Notes under the pieces: model-generated
The model's input: only the letters and a program-made list of their open reading frames with translations
What the model was told of the DNA's origin: nothing
The model's database searches: none
Source: Geodermatophilus sp. DSM 44513
GTDB lineage: Bacteria > Actinomycetota > Actinomycetes > Mycobacteriales > Geodermatophilaceae
NCBI RefSeq assembly: GCF_032460525.1
Contig: NZ_CP135963.1
Location: forward strand, 1,674,001 to 1,738,000
Direction of reading: 5' to 3'
DNA length: 64,000 bases
Translations under genes and position numbers: made by a program
In this document: positions 8,763 through 16,715 of the stretch, piece by piece
Numbering within the stretch: the stretch's first letter is position 1
Layout: each line of letters starts with the position of its first letter

Positions 8763-9626
8763 ATGGACTTCCTGCAGCCGTCGTCGTGGGACGACGCGCT
8801 CGCGGCGCGGGCCGAGCGGCCCGACGCGCTGCCCATCGCGGGCGGCACCGACGTCATGGTCGAGCTGAACTTCGACCGGCGCCGGCCCGGGGCGCTGCTG
8901 GACCTCACCCGCGTCCCGGAGCTCGCCGGGTGGTCGGTGGCCCCCGACGGCACGGTGCGCCTGGGCGCCGGCGTCAGCTACGGGCGGGTGATCGGCGAGC
9001 TCGGCGACCGGCTGCCCGGCCTGGCGATGGCCGCCCGGACCGTCGGCTCGCCGCAGATCCGGGTGCGCGGCACCGTCGGCGGCAACCTCGGCTCGGCGTC
9101 CCCGGCCGGGGACGCGCACCCCCCGCTGCTGGCCGCCCGCGCGGAGGTCGAGGTGGCGTCGGTCGCCCGCGGCACCCGGCGGGTCCCGGTCGCCGACTTC
9201 TTCACCGGCGTGAAGCGCAACGCCCTGGCCCCCGACGAGCTGATCGCCGCCGTGCACGTGCCCACCGCGGCGGGGCCGCAGCAGTTCTGCAAGATCGGCA
9301 CCCGCAACGCGATGGTCATCTCGGTGTCCGCGTTCGCCCTCGCGCTGCACCCCGACCGGCGGGCCGTGGGCACCGGCATCGGGTCGGCCGCCCCCACCCC
9401 GCGGCGGGCGCCGGACGCCGAGGAGTTCCTCGCCGGCGAACTGGACTGGGACCGCCGGCCGGCCCTGCCCGAGGGGCTGGCGCGGGCCTTCGGCGAGCGG
9501 GTCGCCGCCGCGGCCTCGCCGATCGACGACGTCCGCGGGACGGCGGCCTACCGCCGGCACTCGCTCGCGGTGCTGGCCCGCCGCGCCGCCACCTGGGCCT
9601 GGGACGACCTGAGGAGGGCCGCCTGA
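8763..9626 (+). CDS. Molybdenum hydroxylase (xanthine dehydrogenase family) FAD-binding subunit
   Basis: 287 residues with the CoxM/PucC-type FAD-binding fold: PIAGGTDVMVEL near residue 28 is the FAD pyrophosphate loop and GTVGGNLGSASPAGD near residue 104 is the second FAD motif, followed by a CO-dehydrogenase-flavoprotein C-terminal domain. It passes electrons from the iron-sulfur subunit to the final acceptor. First gene of a tight three-gene operon (FAD, 2Fe-2S, Mo); its TGA overlaps the next ATG (TGATG). The subunits resemble Bacillus PucC, PucE and PucD and are usually annotated as xanthine dehydrogenase in actinomycetes. Substrate is inferred. Confidence 0.9.
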   Translation: MDFLQPSSWDDALAARAERPDALPIAGGTDVMVELNFDRRRPGALLDLTRVPELAGWSVAPDGTVRLGAGVSYGRVIGELGDRLPGLAMAARTVGSPQIRVRGTVGGNLGSASPAGDAHPPLLAARAEVEVASVARGTRRVPVADFFTGVKRNALAPDELIAAVHVPTAAGPQQFCKIGTRNAMVISVSAFALALHPDRRAVGTGIGSAAPTPRRAPDAEEFLAGELDWDRRPALPEGLARAFGERVAAAASPIDDVRGTAAYRRHSLAVLARRAATWAWDDLRRAA

Positions 9627-10096
9627 TGCGCGTCACCACCACCGTCAACGGCACCGAGCGCACCGCCGACGACGTCTGGCCGGGGGAGAGCCTGCTGTTC
9701 CTGCTGCGCGAGCGCCTCGGCCTGCCCGGCGCCAAGAACGCCTGCGAGCAGGGGGAGTGCGGCTCCTGCACCGTCTACCTCGACGGCGAGCCGGTGTGCG
9801 CCTGCCTGGTCGCCGCCGGGCAGGCCATCGGCCGGGAGGTCACCACCGTGGAGGGGCTGGCCGACGGGACGGCGCTGCACCCGGTGCAGGAGGCCTTCGT
9901 CGACGCCGGCGCCGTCCAGTGCGGTTTCTGCACCCCGGGGCTGGTCGTCGCCGCGCACGACCTGCTGGCCCGGGTGCCCGAGCCCTCGGACCCGGAGATC
10001 CGCGAGGCGCTGGCCGGCAACCTGTGCCGCTGCACCGGCTACGAGAAGGTCCTCGACGCGGTCCGGCTGGCCGCCCGGCGGCAGGCGGCGCAGTGA
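9626..10096 (+). CDS. Molybdenum hydroxylase 2Fe-2S subunit
   Basis: 156 residues carrying both clusters of the family: a plant-ferredoxin-type site [15 protein letters not shown] (Cys ligands) with a later Cys in VCACLVA, and the C-terminal four-Cys helical domain, CGFCTPG and NLCRCTGY. It shuttles electrons between the molybdenum cofactor and FAD. Starts inside the stop of the FAD subunit and overlaps the molybdenum subunit start (GTGA at 10093-10096), so translation is probably coupled through all three genes. Confidence 0.95.
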   Translation: MRVTTTVNGTERTADDVWPGESLLFLLRERLGLPGAKNACEQGECGSCTVYLDGEPVCACLVAAGQAIGREVTTVEGLADGTALHPVQEAFVDAGAVQCGFCTPGLVVAAHDLLARVPEPSDPEIREALAGNLCRCTGYEKVLDAVRLAARRQAAQ

Positions 10097-12423
10097 CCAC
10101 CACCGAGCCGACCACCACCGAGCCGACCACCACCGAGCCGACGACGACGCAGACCGGGGCGCGCACCGGCGGGCGGATCGGGGAGAACGCGCAGCGCCCC
10201 GACGGCACCCTCAAGGTCACCGGCGAGTTCGCCTACTCCAGCGACCTGTGGCACGACGACATGGTGTGGGGCGTGACGCTGCGCAGCCCGCACCCGTCGG
10301 CCCGCATCCGGCGCATCGACCTCTCCGAGGCGCTCACCGTGCCCGGCGTCAGTGCCGTCCTCACCGCCGACGACGTCCCCGGGGAGAACGCCTTCGGCCT
10401 GGAGCACGCCGACCAGCCGGTGCTGGCGGGGGAGTTCGTCCGCTACGAGGGCGAGCCGGTGGCGCTGGTCGCCGCCGACCACCCGGAGACCGCCCGCCGC
10501 GCGGCCGCGCGCATCCGCGTCGACTACGAGGTGCTGCCGGCGCTGACCGACCCCCGCAGCGCCCTGGACGACGACGCGCCGCGGGTGCACCCCGGCGGCA
10601 ACCTGGTCCGCCACCTGCGGCTGCGCCGCGGCGACCCGGCGCCCACCGCGCCGGTCGTGGTCAGCCTGGACTTCGAGGTCGGCATGCAGGACCAGGCCTT
10701 CCTCGGACCGGAGTCCGGGCTGGCCGTGCCGGCCGAGGACGGCGGCGTGGACCTGTACGTGGCCACCCAGTGGCTGCACGTCGACCAGCGGCAGATCTGC
10801 CTGGCCCTGGGCATGCCGCCCGAGAAGGTGCGGCTCACCCTGGCCGGCGTCGGCGGCGCCTTCGGCGGCCGCGAGGACCTCTCCGTGCACGTGCACGCCT
10901 GCTTGCTGGCGCTGCGCACCGGGCGGCCGGTGAAGATGAGCTACGGCCGGGAGGAGTCCTTCTACGGCCACGTGCACCGTCACCCGGCGTGGATGACCTA
11001 CGAGTTCGGCGCCGAGCCCGACGGCACCCTCGTCTACGGGAGGGTGCACACCCTGCTCGACGGCGGCGCCTACGCCTCCTCGACCGCCGCCGTCGTCGGC
11101 AACGCCGGCACCCTCGGCCTGGGCCCCTACCGCTTCCCGTCGGTGGCCGTCGACGTCCACGGCGTGTTCACCAACAACCCGCCGTGCGGGGCGATGCGTG
11201 GCTTCGGCTGCGTGCAGGCCGCCTACGCCCACGAGGCGCTGATGGACGAGCTGGCCGCCGCCGTCGGGGTCGACCCGGTGGAGATCCGCCGGCGCAACGG
11301 CGTGCAGGAGGGCGACCGCAACATCACCGGCCAGGTCATCGACTCCGCCGCGCCGGTCGCCGAGCTGCTCGAGCGGGTGGCCGCGATGCCGCTGCCACCC
11401 GCGCCTGCGGGGCAGCCGGACCTGCTCGACCTACCCGGGGCGGTCGGCAACACCACCCACGGCGAGGGCGTGCGCCGCGGCGTCGGGTACTCCGTCACCT
11501 ACAAGAACGTCGGCTTCTCCGAGGGCTTCGACGACCACTCCACCGCGCGGGTGCGGCTGCAGGTCAGCGGCGGGGAGGCGGTGGCCACGGTGCACACCGC
11601 GGCCGCCGAGGTCGGCCAGGGTCTGGTGACCGTGCAGCAGCAGATCGCCCGCACCGAGCTCGGCGTGCAGCAGGTCGTCGTCGTCCCGGCCGACACCACG
11701 GTCGGCTCGGCGGGGTCCACGTCGGCGTCCCGGCAGACCTACGTCACCGGCGGCGCTGTCAAGGCCGCCTGCGAGGCGGTGCGGACGGCGGTGCTGCAGC
11801 GCGCCGCGGTCGCGCTGGACCGCCCGCTCGCCGGGCTGGCGCTGGACGGGGAGAAGGTCGTCGGCGCCGGCGGGGAGGTGCTGGCCGGGCTGGCCGACGT
11901 CCTCGGCGAGGACGCGGTGGAGGAGACGGTGGAGTGGCGGCACCGGCCCACCCACGCCATCGACCCGGAGACCGGCCAGGGCGACGCGCACGTGCAGTTC
12001 GCCTTCTCCGCGCACCGCGCGGTGGTCGACGTCGACACCGAACTCGGCCTGGTCAAGGTGGTCGCGCTGGACACCGCCCAGGACGTCGGGAAGGCGATCA
12101 ACCCCGACGCCGTCGTCGGGCAGATCCACGGCGGGTCCGCGCAGGGGATGGGCCTGGCGCTGATGGAGGAGGTGGTGGTGACCGACGGCCACGTGCGCAA
12201 CCCGTCGTTCACCGACTACCTGCTGCCCACGATCCTGGACGTGCCGCCGATGCGGGTGGAGGTGCTGGAGTACGCCGACCCGCACGCGCCCTACGGCGTC
12301 CGCGGGGTGGGGGAGCCGCCCACCATCTCCTCCGGTCCGGCGGTCGCCGCCGCGGTCCGCGCCGCCTGTGGCCGGCCGCTGCGCCGGGTGCCCATCCGGC
12401 CGGAGCACGTCACGGGCGTCTGA
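10093..12423 (+). CDS. Molybdenum hydroxylase, molybdopterin-binding catalytic subunit (xanthine dehydrogenase D type)
   Basis: 776 residues, large subunit of the xanthine dehydrogenase family. Recognisable sites: GGAFGGREDLSVH, whose Glu sits where purine hydroxylases have their substrate Glu; PPCGAMRGFG, the cofactor loop; GQGLVTVQQQIARTELG; and YGVRGVGEPPTISSGPA, whose Glu matches the catalytic base. The Arg that holds xanthine in bovine enzyme is not obvious (region LLDGGAYASST), so xanthine is likely but not certain. The first 17 residues are an odd low-complexity tract, TTTEP three times then TTTQT, encoded by a 15-base tandem repeat. It probably acts in purine breakdown and so supplies nitrogen. 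Confidence 0.88.
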   Translation: MTTTEPTTTEPTTTEPTTTQTGARTGGRIGENAQRPDGTLKVTGEFAYSSDLWHDDMVWGVTLRSPHPSARIRRIDLSEALTVPGVSAVLTADDVPGENAFGLEHADQPVLAGEFVRYEGEPVALVAADHPETARRAAARIRVDYEVLPALTDPRSALDDDAPRVHPGGNLVRHLRLRRGDPAPTAPVVVSLDFEVGMQDQAFLGPESGLAVPAEDGGVDLYVATQWLHVDQRQICLALGMPPEKVRLTLAGVGGAFGGREDLSVHVHACLLALRTGRPVKMSYGREESFYGHVHRHPAWMTYEFGAEPDGTLVYGRVHTLLDGGAYASSTAAVVGNAGTLGLGPYRFPSVAVDVHGVFTNNPPCGAMRGFGCVQAAYAHEALMDELAAAVGVDPVEIRRRNGVQEGDRNITGQVIDSAAPVAELLERVAAMPLPPAPAGQPDLLDLPGAVGNTTHGEGVRRGVGYSVTYKNVGFSEGFDDHSTARVRLQVSGGEAVATVHTAAAEVGQGLVTVQQQIARTELGVQQVVVVPADTTVGSAGSTSASRQTYVTGGAVKAACEAVRTAVLQRAAVALDRPLAGLALDGEKVVGAGGEVLAGLADVLGEDAVEETVEWRHRPTHAIDPETGQGDAHVQFAFSAHRAVVDVDTELGLVKVVALDTAQDVGKAINPDAVVGQIHGGSAQGMGLALMEEVVVTDGHVRNPSFTDYLLPTILDVPPMRVEVLEYADPHAPYGVRGVGEPPTISSGPAVAAAVRAACGRPLRRVPIRPEHVTGV
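10096..10140 (+). repeat. 15-bp tandem repeat, three exact copies
   Basis: ACCACCACCGAGCCG occurs three times in a row directly after the GTG of the molybdenum subunit, followed by a diverged fourth unit (ACGACGACGCAGACC). The unit is in frame (TTTEP), so copy-number change would lengthen or shorten the N-terminus without a frameshift. Confidence 0.95.
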
Positions 12424-12544
12424 GCACCGCCGGCGTCGGCCGCGGGCAGCGGGCCGGGCCCGTGACGGTGCCGGGTGTCGCGGGGAGGGGCATGCTGGTC
12501 TGCGACCCGGCCCGCGTGCGACCGAGCTCGACCAGGAGCAGCCC

Positions 12545-13513
12545 GTGTCCCTCTCCGACCACCCCTCGGGGTCCGGCCGGCCCACGGGCGGGCCGGCCCA
12601 CCGGCGGACCGTCCCGTCCGACGAGCGCTTCCGGACGTGGCGGCTGGCCGGGCTCGGGGTGCTGGCCGCCGTCACGCTGGGCGTGGTCGGCTGGCTGGTC
12701 CTGGACGGCGCCGAGCCGTCGCCGCAGGCACCACCCGTGGTCGCCGCCCGGCCGACGGAGGTCGTCGGCCTCCCGCCGCTGCCGGCCCACGCCCGGGCGC
12801 CGGAGGAGCAGCTGCGGGCGACGATCGCCGGCTTGGAGGCGCTCGTCGCGCAGGACGCCGGCGCCGTCGGGCCGGGTGCGGGCGAGGTGCTCGACAGCCT
12901 CCGGCGGGTGGAGCTGCTCAGCGGTGGCGGCCAGCGCTCGGCCGCGGTCGTCGCCCACGACGCCGCGGCGGCAGCGGTCGAGGAGGGCGTGGTCGTCGAG
13001 CCCGTCGGCCGGCGGGTGCAGGAGGTGCTGGCCGCCGTCGTGCGACCGCAGCGCCTCATCGACCTGGTCTGGACCGTCGACGTGGACCCGGCCGCCGTCG
13101 GCCCGGCCGGGCCGGACCTGCTCGACGACTTCCTGGCCCTGGACCACGACGTCCCGGCCGACCGGACGGCCGACCGCGCCGCCGCGCTGCTGGCCGAGGT
13201 CCGGGCCGCGGCGGACCGTGGGGAGCTCCGCCGGGTCTTCGCCGACGCCGCCGTCCCCACCCTGGAGCAGCTCACCGACCCGGCGCCGCACCGCGCCCTG
13301 GAGGACCTGCGCGCCGCGGCCGAGGCCGACCCGGCGGCCGTCGGGCCGGCCTCCGGTGAGGTGCTGGCGTCGCTGCGGGCGATCACCGAGCTGCCGGTGT
13401 ACCCGCAGGGGGAGGAGGTCGCCGCGCTGCTGGACCTGGTGCGCCAGGACGGCCGGGTGACCCCGGAGTTCCGGGCGGCCGCCGTCCCGGTGCTCGTCCC
13501 GCTGTACCGCTGA
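12545..13513 (+). CDS. Single-pass membrane protein with three internal repeats, unknown function
   Basis: 322 residues. A short cytoplasmic N-terminus, one membrane helix near residues 32-54 (LAGLGVLAAVTLGVVGWLVL), then an extracytoplasmic part made of three related units of about 75 residues. Each contains a D/AGAVGP or DPAAVGP motif followed by a Leu-rich helix: AVGPGAGEVLDSLRRV, AVGPAGPDLLDDFLAL and AVGPASGEVLASLRAI. I do not recognise the family. The GTG at 12545 is chosen because AGGAG at 12534-12538 is well spaced; upstream in-frame codons look non-coding. It sits alone between the hydroxylase operon and cstA. Confidence 0.7.
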   Translation: MSLSDHPSGSGRPTGGPAHRRTVPSDERFRTWRLAGLGVLAAVTLGVVGWLVLDGAEPSPQAPPVVAARPTEVVGLPPLPAHARAPEEQLRATIAGLEALVAQDAGAVGPGAGEVLDSLRRVELLSGGGQRSAAVVAHDAAAAAVEEGVVVEPVGRRVQEVLAAVVRPQRLIDLVWTVDVDPAAVGPAGPDLLDDFLALDHDVPADRTADRAAALLAEVRAAADRGELRRVFADAAVPTLEQLTDPAPHRALEDLRAAAEADPAAVGPASGEVLASLRAITELPVYPQGEEVAALLDLVRQDGRVTPEFRAAAVPVLVPLYR

Positions 13514-13629
13514 CCCCCGGCACGTCACCGCAGCGTCGTCGCGCGGTCACGGGGCGGTCACGACTGGGTCCCGGTCCGGGCCCCTCCTGGTGCACGGGGG
13601 TGCCTGCTTGGCATGCTCCCTGCGTCCGC

Positions 13630-13651
13630 CGGACAGCGCTGGGGCTGTCCG
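13630..13651 (+). promoter_or_regulatory. Hairpin in the cstA leader
   Basis: CGGACAGC (13630-13637) and GCTGTCCG (13644-13651) form an 8-bp stem with a six-base loop 18 bases ahead of the cstA GTG. It could affect translation; function unknown. Confidence 0.3.
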
Positions 13652-13669
13652 CACGTAGGGAGGGCGCCC

Positions 13670-15907
13670 GTGTCCACCACCGTCAGCAGGCCCGAGGCCG
13701 GGGGGCGACCCCCGGAGGGCACCGGCCGGCGCCGCCCGCCGCTGAAGAGCGTCCTGGTCTGGACGGCGGTGGCCGTGGTCGGCGCCGTCGCCTGGACGGT
13801 GCTCGCGCTGTCCCGCGGGGAGTCGGTCTCCGCGCTGTGGATGCTGTTCGCCGCGCTGTGCTCCTACGCCATCGCCTACCGCTTCTACGCGCGCTTCATC
13901 GCCTACCGCGCGCTGCAGGTCGACGACCGGCGGGCCACCCCGGCCGAGCGGCTGGGCAACGGCCGCGACTACGACCTCACCGACCGGCGGGTGCTCTTCG
14001 GGCACCACTTCGCCGCCATCGCCGGCGCCGGGCCGCTGGTCGGGCCCGTCCTCGCCGCGCAGATGGGCTACCTACCGGGCACCATCTGGATCGTCGTCGG
14101 CGTCATCTTCGCCGGTGCCGTCCAGGACATGGTCGTCATGTTCTTCTCGATGCGGCGCAACGGGAAGAGCCTGGGTCAGATGGTGCGCGAGGAGATCGGC
14201 ATCGTCGGCGGGATCGCCGCGCTGATCGCCGTCTTCGCGATCATGATCCTGATCCTCGCCGTCCTGGCGCTCATCGTGGTCAACGCGCTGGCCGAGTCGC
14301 CGTGGGGCGTCTTCTCCATCGCGCTCACCATCCCGATCGCGCTGTTCATGGGTGTCTACCTGCGGGTGCTCCGGCCCGGCCGGGTGCTCGAGGCCACCGG
14401 CATCGGCGTCGTCCTGCTGCTGCTGGCCATCGTCGGCGGCGGCTACGTGGACAACTCCCCGTTGGCCGAGGCCCTCACGCTGTCCCGCGAGTGGCTGGTG
14501 CTGGCGCTGGTGGTCTACGGCTTCGTCGCCTCGGTGCTGCCGGTCTGGCTGCTGCTGACCCCGCGCGACTACCTGTCGACCTTCATGAAGATCGGCGTCA
14601 TCGTGCTGCTGGCGATCGCCCTGCTGATCGCCCGCCCGGTGATCCAGGCCGACGCGATCACCGACTTCGCCCGCGAGGGCACCGGCCCGGTCTTCGCCGG
14701 CAACCTCTTCCCGTTCGTCTTCATCACCATCGCCTGCGGGGCGCTGTCGGGCTTCCACGCCCTCATCTCCTCGGGGACGACGCCGAAGATGGTGGCCAAG
14801 GAGAGCCAGGTCCGGCTGATCGGCTACGGCGGCATGCTCATGGAGTCCTTCGTCGCGATCAGCGCGCTGATCTCGGCGGTCGTCATCGACCAGGGCCTGT
14901 ACTACGCGATGAACGCCCCGGCCGGCGTCACCGGCGGGACGCCGGAGACGGCCGCTGCCTGGCTCGGCGGCCTGGGCTTCGACACCACGGCCGCCGACCT
15001 CGCCGCTGCCTCGGCCGCTGTCCAGGAGCCCAGCCTGATCTCACGCACCGGCGGTGCCCCGACGCTGGCCGTCGGCATCTCGGAGATCTTCAGCACCGCC
15101 TTCGGCGGGGGCCTGCAGGCGTTCTGGTACCACTTCGCGATCATGTTCGAGGCGCTGTTCATCCTCACCGCCGTCGACGCCGGTACCCGCGTGGGCCGAT
15201 TCATGCTGCAGGACACGGTCGGCAACGTGTGGCCGAAGTTCGGCGACCTCTCGTGGCGGCCGGGCAACATCATCGCCAGCGCCGTCGTGGTGGGCCTGTG
15301 GGGCGGGATGCTCTACATCGGCGTCACCGACCCGCTGGGCGGGGTCAACCAGCTCTTCCCGCTGTTCGGCATCTCCAACCAGCTGCTGGCGGGGATCGCG
15401 CTGACCATGTGCACGGTGCTGCTGATCAAGCACGGCAAGCTCAGGTACGCCTGGATCACCGCCGTGCCCCTGGCCTGGGCGTTGACCACGACGATGACCG
15501 CGAGCTACCAGAAGGTGTTCTCCGACATCCCCGCGATCGGCTACTTCGCCCAGCGGGAGCGTTACGCCACCGCGCTGGAGGCCGGCGAGCTGCTGGCGCC
15601 GGCGAAGACGCCGGAGCAGATGGAGCAGATCGTCACCAACTCCACGATCAACGGGGTGCTGCAGTCCTGCTTCGCGCTGCTCACCCTCGTCGTGGTGGCC
15701 AACGCGGTCGTCGTCATCGCCCGCGCGATCCAGGCCCGCGGCCCGGTGCCGACGACGGAGGAGCCGGCAGTGCCCTCGACCATCGTGGAGCCCTCCGGGC
15801 TGTTCGCCACGCCGGAGGAGAAGCGGGCCATGGCCGAGCAGGAGCGGCTGGTCGGCGCGGGTGCCCGCGGTCAGGGCACCTTCACCGAGGAGGGGCCGAC
15901 GCGATGA
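13670..15907 (+). CDS. cstA: Carbon starvation protein CstA-type transporter
   Basis: 745 residues, a polytopic inner-membrane protein of the CstA/BtsT family, which imports pyruvate or peptides in enterobacteria. Typical segments include GHHFAAIAGAGPLVGPVLAAQ, here noted as GPLVGPVLAAQMGYLPG, also SGFHALISSGTTPKM and FEALFILTAVDAGTRVGRF. The GTG at 13670 follows AGGGAGG at a good distance; an in-frame ATG at 13613 is less likely. Its last codons overlap the start of the small YbdD/YjiX partner (ATGA at 15904-15907), the usual pairing for this transporter. Substrate (pyruvate or peptides) is inferred from family. Confidence 0.93.
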   Translation: MSTTVSRPEAGGRPPEGTGRRRPPLKSVLVWTAVAVVGAVAWTVLALSRGESVSALWMLFAALCSYAIAYRFYARFIAYRALQVDDRRATPAERLGNGRDYDLTDRRVLFGHHFAAIAGAGPLVGPVLAAQMGYLPGTIWIVVGVIFAGAVQDMVVMFFSMRRNGKSLGQMVREEIGIVGGIAALIAVFAIMILILAVLALIVVNALAESPWGVFSIALTIPIALFMGVYLRVLRPGRVLEATGIGVVLLLLAIVGGGYVDNSPLAEALTLSREWLVLALVVYGFVASVLPVWLLLTPRDYLSTFMKIGVIVLLAIALLIARPVIQADAITDFAREGTGPVFAGNLFPFVFITIACGALSGFHALISSGTTPKMVAKESQVRLIGYGGMLMESFVAISALISAVVIDQGLYYAMNAPAGVTGGTPETAAAWLGGLGFDTTAADLAAASAAVQEPSLISRTGGAPTLAVGISEIFSTAFGGGLQAFWYHFAIMFEALFILTAVDAGTRVGRFMLQDTVGNVWPKFGDLSWRPGNIIASAVVVGLWGGMLYIGVTDPLGGVNQLFPLFGISNQLLAGIALTMCTVLLIKHGKLRYAWITAVPLAWALTTTMTASYQKVFSDIPAIGYFAQRERYATALEAGELLAPAKTPEQMEQIVTNSTINGVLQSCFALLTLVVVANAVVVIARAIQARGPVPTTEEPAVPSTIVEPSGLFATPEEKRAMAEQERLVGAGARGQGTFTEEGPTR

Positions 15908-16107
15908 GCCCGCAGGCCGTCGGGACCGCCGCCCGCCGCGCCTGGCACGGCGTGCGCTGGTACCTGCGGGAGTTCAGCGGCGAGGCCCGCTGGGACGACT
16001 ACCTGCGGCACTGCACGCAGCACGGGCACGAACCGGTGAGCCGGCGGGAGTTCGAGCGGCGGCGCGCCGACGAGGCGGAGCGCAACCCGATCAGCCGCTG
16101 CTGCTGA
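15904..16107 (+). CDS. YbdD/YjiX family small protein, CstA partner
   Basis: 67 residues. Contains the conserved RRAWHGVRWYLREFSGEARW region, then DDYLRHC and PVSRREFERRR, typical of the YbdD/YjiX (DUF466) family, and ends in two Cys. It is encoded with a four-base overlap behind cstA, as in Escherichia coli where ybdD follows cstA and is needed for transport activity. Probably a cytoplasmic accessory of the transporter. A strong hairpin follows the stop. Confidence 0.92.
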   Translation: MSPQAVGTAARRAWHGVRWYLREFSGEARWDDYLRHCTQHGHEPVSRREFERRRADEAERNPISRCC

Positions 16108-16120
16108 CCGTCCGAGCCGA

Positions 16121-16158
16121 CCGCGGCCCCGGCCCCCACGAGGGGGCCGGGGCCGCGG
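16121..16158 (+). terminator. Strong hairpin after the cstA operon
   Basis: A perfect 17-bp stem: CCGCGGCCCCGGCCCCC (16121-16137) against its complement (16142-16158), loop ACGA, starting 13 bases after the stop. There is no T tract, as is common in GC-rich actinomycetes. Confidence 0.8.
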
Positions 16159-16318
16159 CCGGCTTGTGCGGACCCGGCGCCGGGTGGGCGGTGACCCGCT
16201 CGCCCCAGGAGGCCCGCGGCGTCCCACCCGTGCGCCGCGGGGTGCGCCCGCGGCGTCGCCCTGCCGAGTCGAGAGGCACGTTGCCGTGGCCCGTGGGCCC
16301 GTCCGAGAGGTGGCACCC

Positions 16319-16660
16319 GTGTCCGTGCCCTCGTCGCCCGACCGGCGCAGCCGGCTCACCGAGCTGCGCACCGGCATGTCCCTGCTGGCCAGCGCGGCCG
16401 CCGACCTGGGGGTCGGCGAGCAGCCCGAGGTGCGCGTGCTGCGCGACGGCCGGCTGTGGCTGGCCGAGCTGTCGACGGCGGTGACCGCGGCCGACGTCTT
16501 CCAGGCCGCCCGCGGCCTGGTCGCCGCCCAGCTCGACGCCATCGCCCAGGTCTCCGAGCGGCCGGTCGAGGACCACGCGTTCGCCTGGCTGGTGACCCTG
16601 CAGACCAACGAGGTCATCGCCGGCCTGGAGGACACCGACCTGGCCGGCGACGCCGCCTGA
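16319..16660 (+). CDS. Hypothetical protein
   Basis: 113 residues, predicted mainly helical and soluble, not recognised. The most protein-like part is residues 15-105 (RLTELRTGMSLLASAAADLG, then a short beta-like RVLRDGRLWLAEL, then long helices). The GTG at 16319 has GAGAGG at 16305-16310. Codon positions show the expected third-base GC, which supports a real gene. It converges with the membrane protein at 16716-18236. No functional inference is possible. Confidence 0.6.
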   Translation: MSVPSSPDRRSRLTELRTGMSLLASAAADLGVGEQPEVRVLRDGRLWLAELSTAVTAADVFQAARGLVAAQLDAIAQVSERPVEDHAFAWLVTLQTNEVIAGLEDTDLAGDAA

Positions 16661-16667
16661 GGGAGGT

Positions 16668-16701
16668 CCCCGGCCGGCGCGTCGCGGCACCGGCCTCGGG
16701 G
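16668..16701. terminator. Bulged hairpin between convergent genes
   Basis: CCCCGGCCGG (16668-16677) pairs with CCGGC-CT-CGGGG (16690-16701) leaving a two-base bulge. It lies between the convergent stops at 16660 and 16716 and could serve both. Confidence 0.45.
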
Positions 16702-16715
16702 AGGACCGGCGCGGC

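Noticed and set aside
8763..12423. Carbon monoxide dehydrogenase operon
   Set aside because: Subunit order resembles cox genes, but the catalytic subunit lacks an obvious CO-dehydrogenase active-site Cys loop (AYRCSFR type) and has GAMRGFG instead.
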